From NCBI RefSeq assembly GCF_014651995.1, contig NZ_BMXY01000004.1, forward strand, positions 186,001 to 250,000: DNA of 64,000 nucleotides, written 5' to 3'. A program made the translations under genes and the position numbers. Position 1 is the stretch's first letter; each line of letters starts with the position of its first letter. Of this stretch, positions 44,901 through 53,511 are shown one piece after another. Below the pieces are notes generated by a model. It was given only the letters and a program-made list of their open reading frames with translations. It searched no databases and was not told where the DNA came from. This DNA comes from Cognatilysobacter xinjiangensis (GTDB lineage Bacteria; Pseudomonadota; Gammaproteobacteria; Xanthomonadales; Xanthomonadaceae).

Positions 44901-45545
44901 AGTTCAGAGGAAGCAGAGGCTGTAAGAGAAATCGAGCGTGTCGATGCAAAGGCGATCTCGCCCTACGCGTATAACGACTTCGGAACTGACGCAGGCCCTG
45001 AGGGGCGAAGCGGCGTGCTGTTCATTGCAGGCTTCGGTCATCCGCCGAATGTCGACGCTGCCGAGTGGCTCGTTTCGGAGATCATGCCCCGCATTTGGCT
45101 CAGGCATCCCAATGTACGACTATCACTTGTAGGGTCCAACCCGACCCCGCGGGTCCTGTCGCTCGCAGGTGATCAAGTCGAAGTCACCGGTTTCGTTACC
45201 GACGAGGACCTGCACCGCCGCTATCAGGCTGCGCGGGTGGCAGTTGTGCCACTGCGCTTTGGCGCCGGCGTCAAGAGTAAGGTGGTCGAGGCATTGCAGC
45301 AGGGTCTTCCACTGGTTACGACGACGGTGGGAGCGCAAGGGCTTCCGGGTGTCGACGCTGTTTGCCGTGTCGAAGACAATCCGGACGACCTGGCTGCTTC
45401 AGTGATTTCCCTGCTCGACGATGACAAGGCATGGCGTACCGCTTCGTCCGCGGGCGCTGAGTTCGTCAGGGAGCGCTTCGGCTACGATGCAATGGCGCAG
45501 CGGTTGCTAGACGCTTGCGGCCTTAGGCCCAAGGAGGGCATGTGA
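41949..45545 (+). CDS. Sulfotransferase-coiled coil-GT2-GT4 fusion protein
   Basis: A 1198-residue multidomain protein. Residues 1-230 have a sulfotransferase-like P-loop ([16 protein letters not shown], about 9-24) and a [15 protein letters not shown] motif. Residues of about 265-500 form a long charged coiled coil containing a perfect-frame 32-residue tandem duplication (400-431, 432-463). A GT2 domain begins near 565 ([18 protein letters not shown]) with [11 protein letters not shown] as its metal-site region, and a GT4 domain begins near 827 and includes [13 protein letters not shown] near 1104. It probably acts as a membrane-peripheral polymerising or chain-length-controlling transferase. 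ATG 41949 is preferred over TTG 41934. Its end overlaps hddA by 4 bases. Confidence 0.87.
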   Translation: MENAHSVLVLGMHRSGTSALARVLNLAGAALGSSLMAPGADNPLGFWEHVEAVRINDALLAGLGMAWDDPRAMPDGWLSSAAASKARRDIEAFVQDEFASERLWALKDPRLCRLAPLWIDVLHGLGIQPHVLLVGRDPVEVAASLARRDDLPEPVGQLLWARHLIEADLASRDLPRARIDYARLLDNGVDELKRAAAEASIALDQLEANHEAISQFLRPQLRHHRATPDRSRVQPFVHPLLDAPGSVTRDALAAFESMLQPSADVIDGLMAMRARSRREADERAAEVAKIRGELKDHTEWALSLDQQLVALRASHAKTVEDHHEAIGWARSLNSEIDRLREIYRKTAADHESAVAWARSLDTEVQRLNVVLQERLESERLMEKLGREIREEVIAALSAEMRGVASEAAESARRLEELEGELKRARDEAAQLMRGVAREAAESARRLEELEGELKRARDEAAQLEMACRDANAQLKASQEHAKAFERAIRQILASTSWRLTSPLRRLIARVRGRSAGVVLPSLLPSVTSSQLEAQHVGSDGPVPVDIRHGNVDTVEDIRFSNVTSPMVTIVIPTYGKLGYTANCLRSIQRLPDQASFEVLVLEDCSGDSAMEQLRGVPGLRYHENAENLGFLRSCNQAPNLARGRYLCFLNNDTEVQPGWLDRLVEVFDLRPDAGLVGSKLVYPDGRLQEAGGIVWADGSAWNYGRLGDPDAPEFNYVRRVDYCSGASILIETALFSELGGFDDRYAPAYCEDSDLAFQVRAHGREVYYTPFSVVVHHEGVSHGTDTAAGIKAYQMANQRKFYARWQHVLAKHYPNGECVLRARDRAWGRPIVLVVDHYVPQPDRDAGSRTMLAMLRCLVDAGCIVKFWPENLHDDPSYAPALKAMGIEVYYGARWVGRFGDLMREHGAQFDAVLLSRPDVADRALEEVRRHSRARIVYYGHDLHFQRMRQEAHVAKRPELLPMAAEMEALERSLWRRVDEVLYPSSEEAEAVREIERVDAKAISPYAYNDFGTDAGPEGRSGVLFIAGFGHPPNVDAAEWLVSEIMPRIWLRHPNVRLSLVGSNPTPRVLSLAGDQVEVTGFVTDEDLHRRYQAARVAVVPLRFGAGVKSKVVEALQQGLPLVTTTVGAQGLPGVDAVCRVEDNPDDLAASVISLLDDDKAWRTASSAGAEFVRERFGYDAMAQRLLDACGLRPKEGM
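43146..43337 (+). repeat. 96-bp in-frame tandem duplication in the coiled coil
   Basis: Two adjacent 96-base units (43146-43241 and 43242-43337) differ at only two positions that I can see (AGT/CGT and CTA/CTG). Each encodes 32 residues beginning Met-Arg-Gly-Val-Ala and ending Glu-Ala-Ala-Gln-Leu. Near identity at silent sites marks a recent duplication. Confidence 0.95.
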
Positions 45546-46573
45546 TCGTCCGCGCGCGCGCGCCCTTGCGACTGGGATTGGCCGGAGGTGGCACTGACGT
45601 GTCGCCGTACTGCGACCAGTACGGCGGCTTCGTGATGAACGCGGCGATCGACCGCTTCGCATATGCCACCGTCGACGAGGCCCCTGGCGGCGCTGCCGAG
45701 TTCGTGTCGTTGGACAACGACGTGCGCTGCTGCTGGTCACCCGAGGGCTTGGACAAGGCCCCTCCATCACTGCGCTTGCTTGTGGGCGTTTACGCCCGCA
45801 TCTGCATGCAATTCTTGGACGGCCGTCATCCGCCAATACGCATTCGCACCTATTCGGATGCCCCTCCGGGCTCAGGTCTCGGCTCCTCGTCGACTCTTGT
45901 CGTTGCCCTCGTCGCAGCACTCTGCGAGTTTTTTGCGCTGCCGCTTGGCGAGTACGAGATTGCGCATCTGGCCTATTCCATCGAGCGAGAGGACCTAGCT
46001 CTTGCCGGAGGGAAGCAGGACCAGTACGCGGCTGCTTTCGGCGGCGTCAACTTCATGGAATTCCACGCAGGTGACCGGGTAATCGTCAATCCGCTCCGGA
46101 TCAAGGATTGGGTATTGGCGGAACTCGAGGCTTCGCTTGTCCTATATTTCACGGGGGTATCGAGGGAGTCTGCGCGGATCATCGACGAGCAGGTACGCAA
46201 TGCAGCTAGTGGTGCACACGACTCGGTGAGCGCGATGCACCAGCTCAAGTTCGAGGCGGTGCAAATGAAGGAAGCCTTGCTTAAAGGTGACCTCGACGCC
46301 TTCGCGCGCACACTGCAGAAGGGTTGGGAGGCTAAGAAGCGCATGGCCAGTAGCGTGAGCAATCCAGTGATCGACGCGGTCGAGGCCGTTGCGGTCACTC
46401 ATGGCGCCCGTGCAACCAAGGTGTCGGGCGCTGGCGGTGGGGGCTTCATGATGTTCGTCTGTGACCCGACCGATCGCGTGCGGCTGTCACGTGCATTGCA
46501 GCACCAAGGTGGTCAGGTCATGGACTTCCACTTCAACCCGCAAGGCGCTGTCGCCTGGAGGGCAGGCCGGTGA
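45542..46573 (+). CDS. hddA: D-glycero-D-manno-heptose 7-phosphate kinase
   Basis: A 343-residue GHMP-family kinase. [20 protein letters not shown] at the N terminus is characteristic of HddA-like sugar kinases, and the GHMP phosphate loop is [11 protein letters not shown] (about residue 108); the C-terminal [12 protein letters not shown] is the third GHMP motif. It phosphorylates heptose 7-phosphate at C1 with alpha configuration for GDP-heptose synthesis. GTG 45542 overlaps the fusion gene stop and its stop overlaps gmhA, each by 4 bases. Confidence 0.92.
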   Translation: MIVRARAPLRLGLAGGGTDVSPYCDQYGGFVMNAAIDRFAYATVDEAPGGAAEFVSLDNDVRCCWSPEGLDKAPPSLRLLVGVYARICMQFLDGRHPPIRIRTYSDAPPGSGLGSSSTLVVALVAALCEFFALPLGEYEIAHLAYSIEREDLALAGGKQDQYAAAFGGVNFMEFHAGDRVIVNPLRIKDWVLAELEASLVLYFTGVSRESARIIDEQVRNAASGAHDSVSAMHQLKFEAVQMKEALLKGDLDAFARTLQKGWEAKKRMASSVSNPVIDAVEAVAVTHGARATKVSGAGGGGFMMFVCDPTDRVRLSRALQHQGGQVMDFHFNPQGAVAWRAGR

Positions 46574-47157
46574 AGAGTTATATCGAGAGCGAGTTTTCCA
46601 AGGCGCTGGCAAACTTTCAGCTAATGGCCGCCGATGCGGAATTAGCGACCGACCTCATCGGAGCTGTGAATCTTTGTACGGCCGCCCTGCGTAACGGCGG
46701 CAAGATCATGTTCGCGGGGAACGGCGGCAGTGCTGCGGATGCGCAGCACTGGGCAGGCGAGCTGGTGAGTCGGTTCTACTACGACAGACCAGGACTGGCC
46801 GCTGTGGCGTTGACTACGGACTCGAGCATTCTTACCGCCATCGGCAATGATTACGGGTACGATTACACCTTCGCGCGCCAAGTCGAAGCGCTTGGCCGGC
46901 CCGGCGACGTACTCGTTGCAATCTCGACGTCCGGTAATTCTCCGAACATCCTGCGAGCCGCCGAGGCTGCTCGCACCACGGGTGTGCACGTCATCGGCTT
47001 CACGGGAAATAGCGGCGGCAAGCTGGTGGCGGATTGCGAGATCTGTTTCCGGATTCCTTCTGACGAGACACCGCGCATCCAGGAAGGCCACGAGTTCCTC
47101 GGCCACATGCTGTGTGCACTGATCGAAGCCGAGATGCATCCGCGCCATGCGGTGTGA
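46570..47157 (+). CDS. gmhA: Sedoheptulose 7-phosphate isomerase
   Basis: A 195-residue SIS-domain isomerase converting sedoheptulose 7-phosphate to D-glycero-D-manno-heptose 7-phosphate. MFAGNGGSAADAQHWAGEL, LTTDSSILTAIGNDYG, VAISTSGNSPNI and the catalytic-region QEGHEFLGHMLCALIE match GmhA. It feeds hddA. GTG start with a 4-base overlap upstream; 11-base overlap with hddC downstream. Confidence 0.95.
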   Translation: MKSYIESEFSKALANFQLMAADAELATDLIGAVNLCTAALRNGGKIMFAGNGGSAADAQHWAGELVSRFYYDRPGLAAVALTTDSSILTAIGNDYGYDYTFARQVEALGRPGDVLVAISTSGNSPNILRAAEAARTTGVHVIGFTGNSGGKLVADCEICFRIPSDETPRIQEGHEFLGHMLCALIEAEMHPRHAV

Positions 47158-47842
47158 TGAAGCGATCATCTTGGTTGGCGGTCTGGGGACGCGCCTTCGT
47201 CCGTTGGTAAGCGACGTCCCGAAGCCTCTGGCGCCGGTAGGGGGCCGTCCGTTTCTGGCGTGGGTGCTCGACGCGATCGAGGCTTCAGGGATTAGGCGTG
47301 TAATCCTTGCCACGGGCCACCTCTCCGAGAAGGTCGAGGAAGCTATTGGCAGGCGGTGGCTACGCATGACAGTTGACTATTCCGTCGAGACTTCTCCGCT
47401 CGGTACCGGCGGCGCGATGATGCAAGCGTCGTCGCTGCTTCATCAGGGCAGTGCGCACGTTCTCAACGGCGATACTTTTCTTCAATACGATCCTTTCGCC
47501 CTCGAGCGCGCAACCCGCGATGCCGGCTGTCTCTTGGGCATCGCACTGGCTCGCGTGGACGACACTTCGCGCTATGGAGGAATCGCTCGGGAGGGGGCCC
47601 GTGTAACCGCGCTGCAGGAGAAGACAGGTAGTGGACCCGGCTTCATCAACGCCGGCGCATACTTTCTGACGCCCGAAGCAATTGCAGCGCTGCCGAGAGA
47701 AGCTCCCTATTCCTTTGAGACTGCGGTTCTCACGCCGATGGCGTCGAGGGGGGCAGTCTGTGGGTTCGGGGCCACCGATGGTTTCATCGACATCGGCGTG
47801 CCGGAGGACTTCAGGCGGGCTCAATCCCTGTTTCGGCCATGA
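47147..47842 (+). CDS. hddC: D-glycero-D-manno-heptose 1-phosphate guanylyltransferase
   Basis: A 231-residue nucleotidyltransferase. AIILVGGLGTRLRPLVSDVPKPLAPVGGRPFL is the nucleotide-binding loop, the metal-binding Asp is in VLNGDTFLQYD, and EKTGSGPGFINAGAYFL is the sugar-phosphate site. It makes the activated GDP-D-glycero-alpha-D-manno-heptose. The choice of GTP and of the alpha-heptose pathway rests on the hddA/gmhA/gmhB context; a related glucose-1-phosphate-type transferase would look similar. Confidence 0.88.
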   Translation: MRCDEAIILVGGLGTRLRPLVSDVPKPLAPVGGRPFLAWVLDAIEASGIRRVILATGHLSEKVEEAIGRRWLRMTVDYSVETSPLGTGGAMMQASSLLHQGSAHVLNGDTFLQYDPFALERATRDAGCLLGIALARVDDTSRYGGIAREGARVTALQEKTGSGPGFINAGAYFLTPEAIAALPREAPYSFETAVLTPMASRGAVCGFGATDGFIDIGVPEDFRRAQSLFRP

Positions 47843-48408
47843 CTCGAGGCGTCCAAGCCCCGTTTGTAGATCGCCAGGCAGACGCGATATTGGTGGGGAG
47901 CGGCACGCCGAGGCGAGCCTTATTCTTGGATCGGGACGGTGTCATCAACCGCGATCGCGGGCACGTCCACACACGGGCGGCGACGGATTGGGTGCCGGGT
48001 GTCTTCGAGCTGGTTGCAGCGGCCCGCGACGCGAGTTACGTGGTGCTCGTTGTAACCAACCAGGCGGGTATTGCCCGAGGCATGTACACCGTCGACGATT
48101 TCCTTCAGTACACCGGCTGGATCCACGAATCGTTCCGCGCTCAAGGCGCTCCCCTTCTGGCCACCTACTACTGTCCCCATCACCCTACGGTCGGGGACGG
48201 CGCGCTGACAGGGCCATGCGGCTGCCGGAAGCCCGAGCCGGGGATGATCGAGAAGGCGGCGAAGGACTGGTCGATCGATCTGGACGCGTCCTTGCTCGTC
48301 GGTGATAAGGAGTCCGATATGCAGGCGGGTCGTGCTGCGGGAATCCGTCACCTGTGGTTGGTACAAAAAGAGGGCCTGCCGAGTTTCGAGAGGCTATTGC
48401 ACGGCTAG
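47839..48408 (+). CDS. gmhB: D-glycero-D-manno-heptose 1,7-bisphosphate 7-phosphatase
   Basis: A 189-residue HAD phosphatase. Nucleophile motif LFLDRDGVINRDRGHV, motif II VVTNQAGIARG, the zinc-site-like CPHHPTVGDG and CGCRKPEPGM, and LLVGDKESDMQAG match GmhB. It removes the 7-phosphate before guanylylation. It has an N-terminal extension of about 25 residues relative to short family members. It overlaps hddC by ATGA and completes the four-enzyme heptose pathway. Confidence 0.92.
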   Translation: MTRGVQAPFVDRQADAILVGSGTPRRALFLDRDGVINRDRGHVHTRAATDWVPGVFELVAAARDASYVVLVVTNQAGIARGMYTVDDFLQYTGWIHESFRAQGAPLLATYYCPHHPTVGDGALTGPCGCRKPEPGMIEKAAKDWSIDLDASLLVGDKESDMQAGRAAGIRHLWLVQKEGLPSFERLLHG

Positions 48409-48432
48409 AATGGGCTGACCCAATTCAAGCCG

Positions 48433-49413
48433 ATGAAGATGGACTATCAGGAGCGTTTGGCCCAAGAGCGGGAACGATTCGACGCGGAAGTTTGCGTCCA
48501 CGATCTGCCCGAGATCTTCCATTACTGGTCGAACAAGTACCTGCGTCCCCTGATCAACAGCTTCGGGTACGACAATATCGAAGACTTCTTCGCGACGGAG
48601 ATCGCCGCGATGTCGGGCACGGTCGGCAGGAAAATCCGGATCGCCAGCGTTGGATGTGGAGATTGTTCGCCAGAGATCCAGATAGCAAAGCGTCTGGTCG
48701 ACAAGGGCGTTAACGACTTCCATATCAGCTGCATCGACATCAGTCCGGGCGCCCTCGAGCGCGGCCTGCAGCAGATCCGGGAGAGTGACCTCGAGTCGCG
48801 ACTTTCGCCTGTCGTGCACGATTTCAACGCGGGACTGCCGCCCGGGGAGTTCGACGTCGTGGTGGCGAACCAGTCGCTGCACCATGTCGTGGAGCTGGAA
48901 GTCCTGTTTGACTCGATCCGTTCGCGAATCGCCAACGGGGGATGTTTGCTCGTCTCCGATATGATCGGGAGGAATGGTCATCAGCGCTGGCCGGAGGCCA
49001 AGGCTTTGGTCGACGAGATTTGGCCTTGGTTGCCGCCGAGCTACCGTTTCAATCGGCAACTCCAGAGGCAGGAGGACGAGTTTCTGGACTGGGACTGCTC
49101 CGCGGAGGGTTTCGAGGGTATCCGTGCCCAGGATGTGCTGCCTTTGATGCTTGAGAGGTTTCAGCCCTCGGTTTTCATTGCCTGGGGAAACATCATCGAT
49201 GTCTTTATCGATCGTGGCTTCGGGCATAGCTTCCACGGTCGTACAGCGTGGGACTTGCATTTCATCGACCGGGTCCACGAACTCGATAGCGCAGCTATCG
49301 CCGCTGGCCACATCAAGCCAACGCACCTGCTCGGGCGTTTCCAGAGCGAGTCCAACGCTTGCATTCACGTGCCGGGGCTCGGCCCAGCGGATGCGGTGAG
49401 GAGGACTGCGTGA
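48433..49413 (+). CDS. SAM-dependent methyltransferase
   Basis: A 326-residue methyltransferase with motif I IASVGCGDCSPEIQIA, acidic SCIDISPGALERG, VVVANQSLHHVVEL and a post-motif GGCLLVSDMIG. The pattern is that of class I enzymes; the C-terminal 110 residues are an added domain I do not recognise. Its place after the heptose genes suggests sugar methylation. An ATG two codons in (48439) is an alternative start. Confidence 0.82.
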   Translation: MKMDYQERLAQERERFDAEVCVHDLPEIFHYWSNKYLRPLINSFGYDNIEDFFATEIAAMSGTVGRKIRIASVGCGDCSPEIQIAKRLVDKGVNDFHISCIDISPGALERGLQQIRESDLESRLSPVVHDFNAGLPPGEFDVVVANQSLHHVVELEVLFDSIRSRIANGGCLLVSDMIGRNGHQRWPEAKALVDEIWPWLPPSYRFNRQLQRQEDEFLDWDCSAEGFEGIRAQDVLPLMLERFQPSVFIAWGNIIDVFIDRGFGHSFHGRTAWDLHFIDRVHELDSAAIAAGHIKPTHLLGRFQSESNACIHVPGLGPADAVRRTA

Positions 49414-50594
49414 AGAGGTCGATCGCCTCGCGGCAGGTTGACGCTCGGCTGCCACCGTCGAGTTATGCCCTTCAAGCGCGCGATGTCGCCTGGTGCTTTT
49501 GCCTCACTTTTTTCGCGCTCGTCATTTTTTTCTCCGCGAAGACACGTGTCCTTCCATTGCTTGAGGGGCCGCTGACGTTCGATGGCCAGTACTACATGGA
49601 CATTTTCGAGCGCGGATACAGCTTCGACGGTGACATAGAAAACAAGCAGAATACGGCGTTCATGCCGTTGACGGCAGGAGTGATCGGCCTCGCGACGCGC
49701 GTCATTCCCGGGGCACACGACCTCGTAGAGGTGGCTGTGCTCGGGGCGGCCGTCCTCTTCGGGACGCTGGTCGGTCTCCATGTGCTGGCGTCGCGTTATG
49801 CCGGATCACAGGCCGGCCGCCTTGCGACGCTCCTGTGGGCGGGGAGTCCGTTGGCGCTATACAACTTTGTCGGATATTCGGAGCCGCTTTTCGCCCTGTT
49901 ATCCGTGTGGATATTCATAGCTATCGACAGCAAACGGCTATGGGATGCGACACTGCTGGCGGCGATTGCACTCGTTGGTAGGCCGCAGGCGTTTGTTCTT
50001 GCGGTATTCGTGGCGTTGGCAATTCTCAGTCACGCTCGTTGGCGGCCCAGATCATTGTTCGACGGCCCGGGCGTCGTCCAATTGTGTCTGATGGTCGCCC
50101 CGTTGATGACGTTTGCCACGTGGCAGGCGATTCAGTTCGGTGATTCGCTTACTTATATCAATTCGCTGGAAGCTTGGCGGCGCGGCAGCTTCATGGACGC
50201 GAACCTGACTGCGGGTCCGGCCCTTCTGCATCTATTCCAAGCCGTCTCCGGCGAGGCGCAAACCCTGAGCCACTGGACGACTCTGCTGGCAACACTGTCA
50301 CTTGTCGTCATTGCCGCCGTATTAATGGTGGCAGCTGCGGGTCCGACGCGTGTCGTGGCCTTCTATGTGGCGATCCTGACATTCCTCTTCGCGACGGCGT
50401 CGTTTGACGCGACGAATGTAGCCCGGCATACATTCTTCATGTTTCCTTGGGCGCTGATCCTTGGCGTCGCAATCGCGAAAGTGTGCGCATCAGAAGCGCG
50501 AAAGCTCATCGGCCTTGTCCCATTCCTGGCGTTCGCAATCCTTGTAAACAGCTACGCTGTGATGCGCTATTACAGGGGGGAATGGGTCTCGTGA
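49410..50594 (+). CDS. Polytopic membrane protein, GT-C/PIG-V-like
   Basis: A 394-residue protein with about nine predicted membrane helices. After the first helix a loop contains FDGQYYMDIFERGYSFDG, whose FDG-x-Y/W-Y pattern is like the catalytic-loop region of PIG-V-type mannosyltransferases that use lipid-linked sugars. SPLALYNFVGYSEPLFALL also fits. The GTG start overlaps the methyltransferase stop and has GAGGAGG upstream. It probably transfers a sugar from a polyprenyl phosphate on the periplasmic side. Confidence 0.75.
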   Translation: MKRSIASRQVDARLPPSSYALQARDVAWCFCLTFFALVIFFSAKTRVLPLLEGPLTFDGQYYMDIFERGYSFDGDIENKQNTAFMPLTAGVIGLATRVIPGAHDLVEVAVLGAAVLFGTLVGLHVLASRYAGSQAGRLATLLWAGSPLALYNFVGYSEPLFALLSVWIFIAIDSKRLWDATLLAAIALVGRPQAFVLAVFVALAILSHARWRPRSLFDGPGVVQLCLMVAPLMTFATWQAIQFGDSLTYINSLEAWRRGSFMDANLTAGPALLHLFQAVSGEAQTLSHWTTLLATLSLVVIAAVLMVAAAGPTRVVAFYVAILTFLFATASFDATNVARHTFFMFPWALILGVAIAKVCASEARKLIGLVPFLAFAILVNSYAVMRYYRGEWVS

Positions 50595-51085
50595 CACGAC
50601 GAATAGTAATGTCGGTCGTCGTTCTGGCGCTCACGGCAGCATGGGGCGCCTGGCTCATCGCCCACGCGCGAACCAAAGCCTCGTATGTAACAGCGGCTGC
50701 CGCCGCGAAGCCGACTATCGCGGTGTGCGAGTGGCTGAAGATCAGCGAGTCGCGAGCCGCGAACCTCGGCTTCAGTATCGACGAATCGCACGCGTGGACA
50801 GACCGGGCTACCGCCTATCTTGGTGTTCCGGTGCCCGATTTGAACGGCGCTGGATGGCTTGACCTGGACATCGCCGCAGTCGCGGCCCACAGAGCGACGG
50901 TTCGCATTGATAGGGGAGAGCGTTATGTGTTGCGCCCCGGACAGGTACGTCTGCGGCTTCCACCGCGTTCATCGGCGCAACCACTTCTTTTGACTTTTAC
51001 GGCCGACGGGCCCAAGCCGCCGTCCGGCGCGGACAGGCGGTGGTTGGGCGTCGCAGTCAGTCGAATCCGGGCCTGCCCCGCGTAG
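50591..51085 (+). CDS. Small membrane-anchored protein with predicted beta-sandwich
   Basis: A 164-residue protein with one N-terminal membrane helix followed by a periplasmic domain. The pattern GFSIDESHAWTDRATAYLGV, then VRLRLPPRSS, and a closing SGADRRWLGVAVSRIRA resembles accessory beta-sandwich domains that occur fused to membrane glycosyltransferases. Here it is a separate gene overlapping the GT-C-like gene by GTGA at 50591; an ATG at 50582 is less well spaced from the GGGGGG run. I suggest it assists that transferase (inference). It ends the rightward arm of the locus. Confidence 0.65.
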   Translation: MTRRIVMSVVVLALTAAWGAWLIAHARTKASYVTAAAAAKPTIAVCEWLKISESRAANLGFSIDESHAWTDRATAYLGVPVPDLNGAGWLDLDIAAVAAHRATVRIDRGERYVLRPGQVRLRLPPRSSAQPLLLTFTADGPKPPSGADRRWLGVAVSRIRACPA

Positions 51086-51120
51086 TCGAGACGTAGTTGA
51101 GCTCGTCGCGCCGACCTGGA

Positions 51121-51576
51121 TTAGGACGTAGGAGCCGAATCGCACTCGTCTCCGGTGATGGCCACGCGGTCCAGTTCCGACTTGTCAGCTTGGTTTCGAA
51201 GGATGAAAGTCGTACCAGGCTTGACCCATGGGCCGGACTGCTGCTCTCCCGACGCGCCGCCCGATGCAAATAGTTTCGCATCGGCGCCGTCGAGCCAGAT
51301 TTCGACGTTCGCCACGTCAGGTCGGCTGGTGACGTTCCAGCTGATCTTGATATCGCTGCCGGCATCGCAACTCGCGATGCCGGGCTGAGCGGAAATGAGT
51401 GCGTTCGCCCCTTGCGCCGCTGCCGCCGGCACGGCGTGGGCTGGCCCGGATGCCGCACCGGCGGGCTGGGCGGTATCACTCGGTACTGCGGCAGGCTCCT
51501 GCGCCGACGGATTGCATGCGGTGAGGGCAAGTGCCGCGGCGATAGCGGCTACGGATCGAGTCATGGACCGGTGCAT
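51121..51576 (-). CDS. Small lipoprotein next to etfA
   Basis: A 151-residue lipoprotein with lipobox Leu-Thr-Ala-Cys (Cys21), an Ala/Pro-rich linker and a beta-rich domain of about 85 residues with two cysteines (ASCDAGSD..., GDECDS) that could pair. The family is not recognised. It forms the last gene of the envelope locus, on the etfA side, and is convergent with the preceding gene. ATG at residue 5 is an alternative start. Confidence 0.7.
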   Translation of the reverse strand: MHRSMTRSVAAIAAALALTACNPSAQEPAAVPSDTAQPAGAASGPAHAVPAAAAQGANALISAQPGIASCDAGSDIKISWNVTSRPDVANVEIWLDGADAKLFASGGASGEQQSGPWVKPGTTFILRNQADKSELDRVAITGDECDSAPTS

Positions 51577-51598
51577 GGGTTTCCTTGCTGAGTTGTAG

Positions 51599-52537
51599 TC
51601 AGAGCTGCGATTCGAGTTCCGGCAGGATCTGGAACAGATCCCCCACCAGTCCGATGTCCGCGATCTCGAAGATCGCCGAGTCCGGATCCTTGTTGATCGC
51701 CACGATCGTACCGGCGTCCTTGATGCCCGTCAGGTGCTGGATCGCGCCGGAGATACCGACGGCGATGTAGAGCTCCGGCGCGATGATCTTGCCGGTCTGG
51801 CCGACCTGCATCTCGTTCGGCACGTAGCCGGCGTCGACCGCCGCGCGCGACGCGCCGACGGCGGCGCCGATCTTGTCGGCGAAGTCGTAGACGATCTTGA
51901 AGTTCTCGGCCGATCCGACGCCGCGGCCGCCGGAGACGACGCGCTTCGCGCTCTGCAGGTCCGGGCGGTCGCTGGAGCCGGCGGCGAGGCCGACGAAGCG
52001 GGTGTGCGTCGGCAGCGGGGCGTGGACTGAAACCGTTTCCACCGCGGCGTTGCCGTCGCGCGCGCATTCGGCGAACGAGGCGGTGCGGATGGTGGCGACG
52101 ACCACGACGCCTTCCGGCACCTCGACGGTCACGATCGCGTTGCCCGCATAGATCGGGCGCTTGAACGTGCGCGGGCCTTCGACCGCCATCGCGTCCGACA
52201 CCTGCGGCGCGTTCAGCAGCGCGGCGACGCAGGGCATCAGGTCCTTGCCGAACGTGGTGCTGGGGCCGAACACGTGCGTGTAGTGGGTGGCCAGCTGCGC
52301 GACCTGCGGCGCGAACACCTGCGCGATCCCGTTGGCGTTGGCGGCATTGGAGACGCCGAGCACGCGGGCGACGCCCGAGAGCTTCGCGGCCTCGGCGGCG
52401 ACGGCCGACGCGTCGTCGGCGAGCACCAGCACGTCGATCGAGTCGGGCGACAGCGCCTGCGCGGCGGTCACGCACTTGGCGGTGGAGGCGTTGAGCTGGC
52501 CGCCCAGGTGTTCGGCGACGATCAGGACCTTGGACAT
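51599..52537 (-). CDS. etfA: Electron transfer flavoprotein alpha subunit
   Basis: A 312-residue FAD-binding subunit. The C-terminal domain has SGGRGVGSAENFKI, VGASRAAVDAGYVPNEMQVGQTGK, PELYIAVGISGAIQHL, IVAINKDPDSAIFEIADIGLVGD, all standard. ETF passes electrons from acyl-CoA and amine dehydrogenases to ETF-ubiquinone oxidoreductase (partial at the right end of the window). The start ATG has GAGGAAA upstream; the longer ORF is rejected. It follows etfB by 84 bases. In Xanthomonas it borders the LPS locus. Confidence 0.97.
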   Translation of the reverse strand: MSKVLIVAEHLGGQLNASTAKCVTAAQALSPDSIDVLVLADDASAVAAEAAKLSGVARVLGVSNAANANGIAQVFAPQVAQLATHYTHVFGPSTTFGKDLMPCVAALLNAPQVSDAMAVEGPRTFKRPIYAGNAIVTVEVPEGVVVVATIRTASFAECARDGNAAVETVSVHAPLPTHTRFVGLAAGSSDRPDLQSAKRVVSGGRGVGSAENFKIVYDFADKIGAAVGASRAAVDAGYVPNEMQVGQTGKIIAPELYIAVGISGAIQHLTGIKDAGTIVAINKDPDSAIFEIADIGLVGDLFQILPELESQL

Positions 52538-52621
52538 CGGGATTTCCTCGGGTGACGACGTTCCCTCAGGGAACCTTCGCATCCGGGCGGTCGCGCCATG
52601 CGCGGTCCGCCCGGCGTTTCG

Positions 52622-53374
52622 TTACAGCAGGCCGCGCTGCTTGAGCGTGGCGACGAGCTCGGCGGCGTCATTGACCATGATGCCCTTGCTGCGCTTCGCG
52701 GGCGCAGCATAGGACGTGGTCTTGAGGCCCGCGCCGGCATCGACGCCGAGATCGGCGAACGCGAGCGTCTCCAGCGGCTTGCTCTTGGCCTTCATGATGT
52801 CCGGCAGCTTGATGAAACGCGGCTCGTTGAGGCGCAGGTCGGTCGTGACGACGGCGGGCAGGTCGACTTCGAGCGTCTCCAGGCCGGCATCGACTTCGCG
52901 CGTCACCGTCGCCTTGCCGTCCGCCACCTCGACCTTCGAGGCGAACGTGGCCTGCGGGCGGCCCCAGAGAGTGGCCAGCATCTGGCCGGTCTGGTTGGCG
53001 TCGTCGTCGATGGCCTGCTTGCCGAGGATCACGAGATCGGGCTGCTCGCGCTCGACGAGCTTGAGCAGCGTGCGCGCGGCGGTGAGCGGCTGCACGTCCT
53101 GGCCGGCGTCGACCACCACGTGGATCGCGCGGTTGGCGCCCATCGCCAGGCCGTTGCGCAGGTGCGCCTGGGCATCGGCCGGCGCGATCGTGGCGACCAC
53201 GACCTCGGTGGCGATGCCCTTGTCGCGCAGGCGGAGCGCCTCTTCGAGCGCGATCTCGTCGAAGGGATTCGGCGACAGCTTCACGCCGTCGGTGACGACG
53301 CCGGTGCCGTCGGGCTTGACCTGGATGCGGACGTTGTAGTCCACCACGCGCTTGTAGGCGACGAGGATCTTCAT
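52622..53374 (-). CDS. etfB: Electron transfer flavoprotein beta subunit
   Basis: A 250-residue partner of EtfA. MKILVAYKRVVDYNVRIQVKPDGTGV at the N terminus, NPFDEIALEEALRL, LVILGKQAIDDDANQTGQMLA, and the LNEPRFIKLPDIMKAK segment are conserved EtfB blocks. The protein binds AMP structurally and docks to dehydrogenases. It leads the etfB-etfA operon. Confidence 0.97.
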   Translation of the reverse strand: MKILVAYKRVVDYNVRIQVKPDGTGVVTDGVKLSPNPFDEIALEEALRLRDKGIATEVVVATIAPADAQAHLRNGLAMGANRAIHVVVDAGQDVQPLTAARTLLKLVEREQPDLVILGKQAIDDDANQTGQMLATLWGRPQATFASKVEVADGKATVTREVDAGLETLEVDLPAVVTTDLRLNEPRFIKLPDIMKAKSKPLETLAFADLGVDAGAGLKTTSYAAPAKRSKGIMVNDAAELVATLKQRGLL

Positions 53375-53511
53375 CGTTGGGAATCTCGTGGACGGGCGCG
53401 CCGCGCGCGCCGAGAACCGCGGATTTTAGCCGACTACGGCCGCCGCCGCCGTTAGGCGGGAGTGATGCCGGCGGGCGCTATCCTGTCGCCGATCCCCCTC
53501 CGGACCGACCG

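Larger units (their letters stand above)
22839..51598. other. Hypervariable envelope (LPS-type) locus between metB and etfA
   Basis: The 28.8 kb between metB and etfA holds ABC-type glycan exporter genes, glycosyltransferases, sulfotransferases, methyltransferases, heptose-nucleotide synthesis, an abundant-looking exported protein and a full T2SS operon. In Xanthomonas the LPS biosynthesis locus lies between these same two housekeeping genes and varies greatly between strains (established). By eye several genes here are less GC-rich than the flanks, consistent with transfer. Genes run outward from a divergent centre at 30.6-30.9 kb. Confidence 0.8.
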
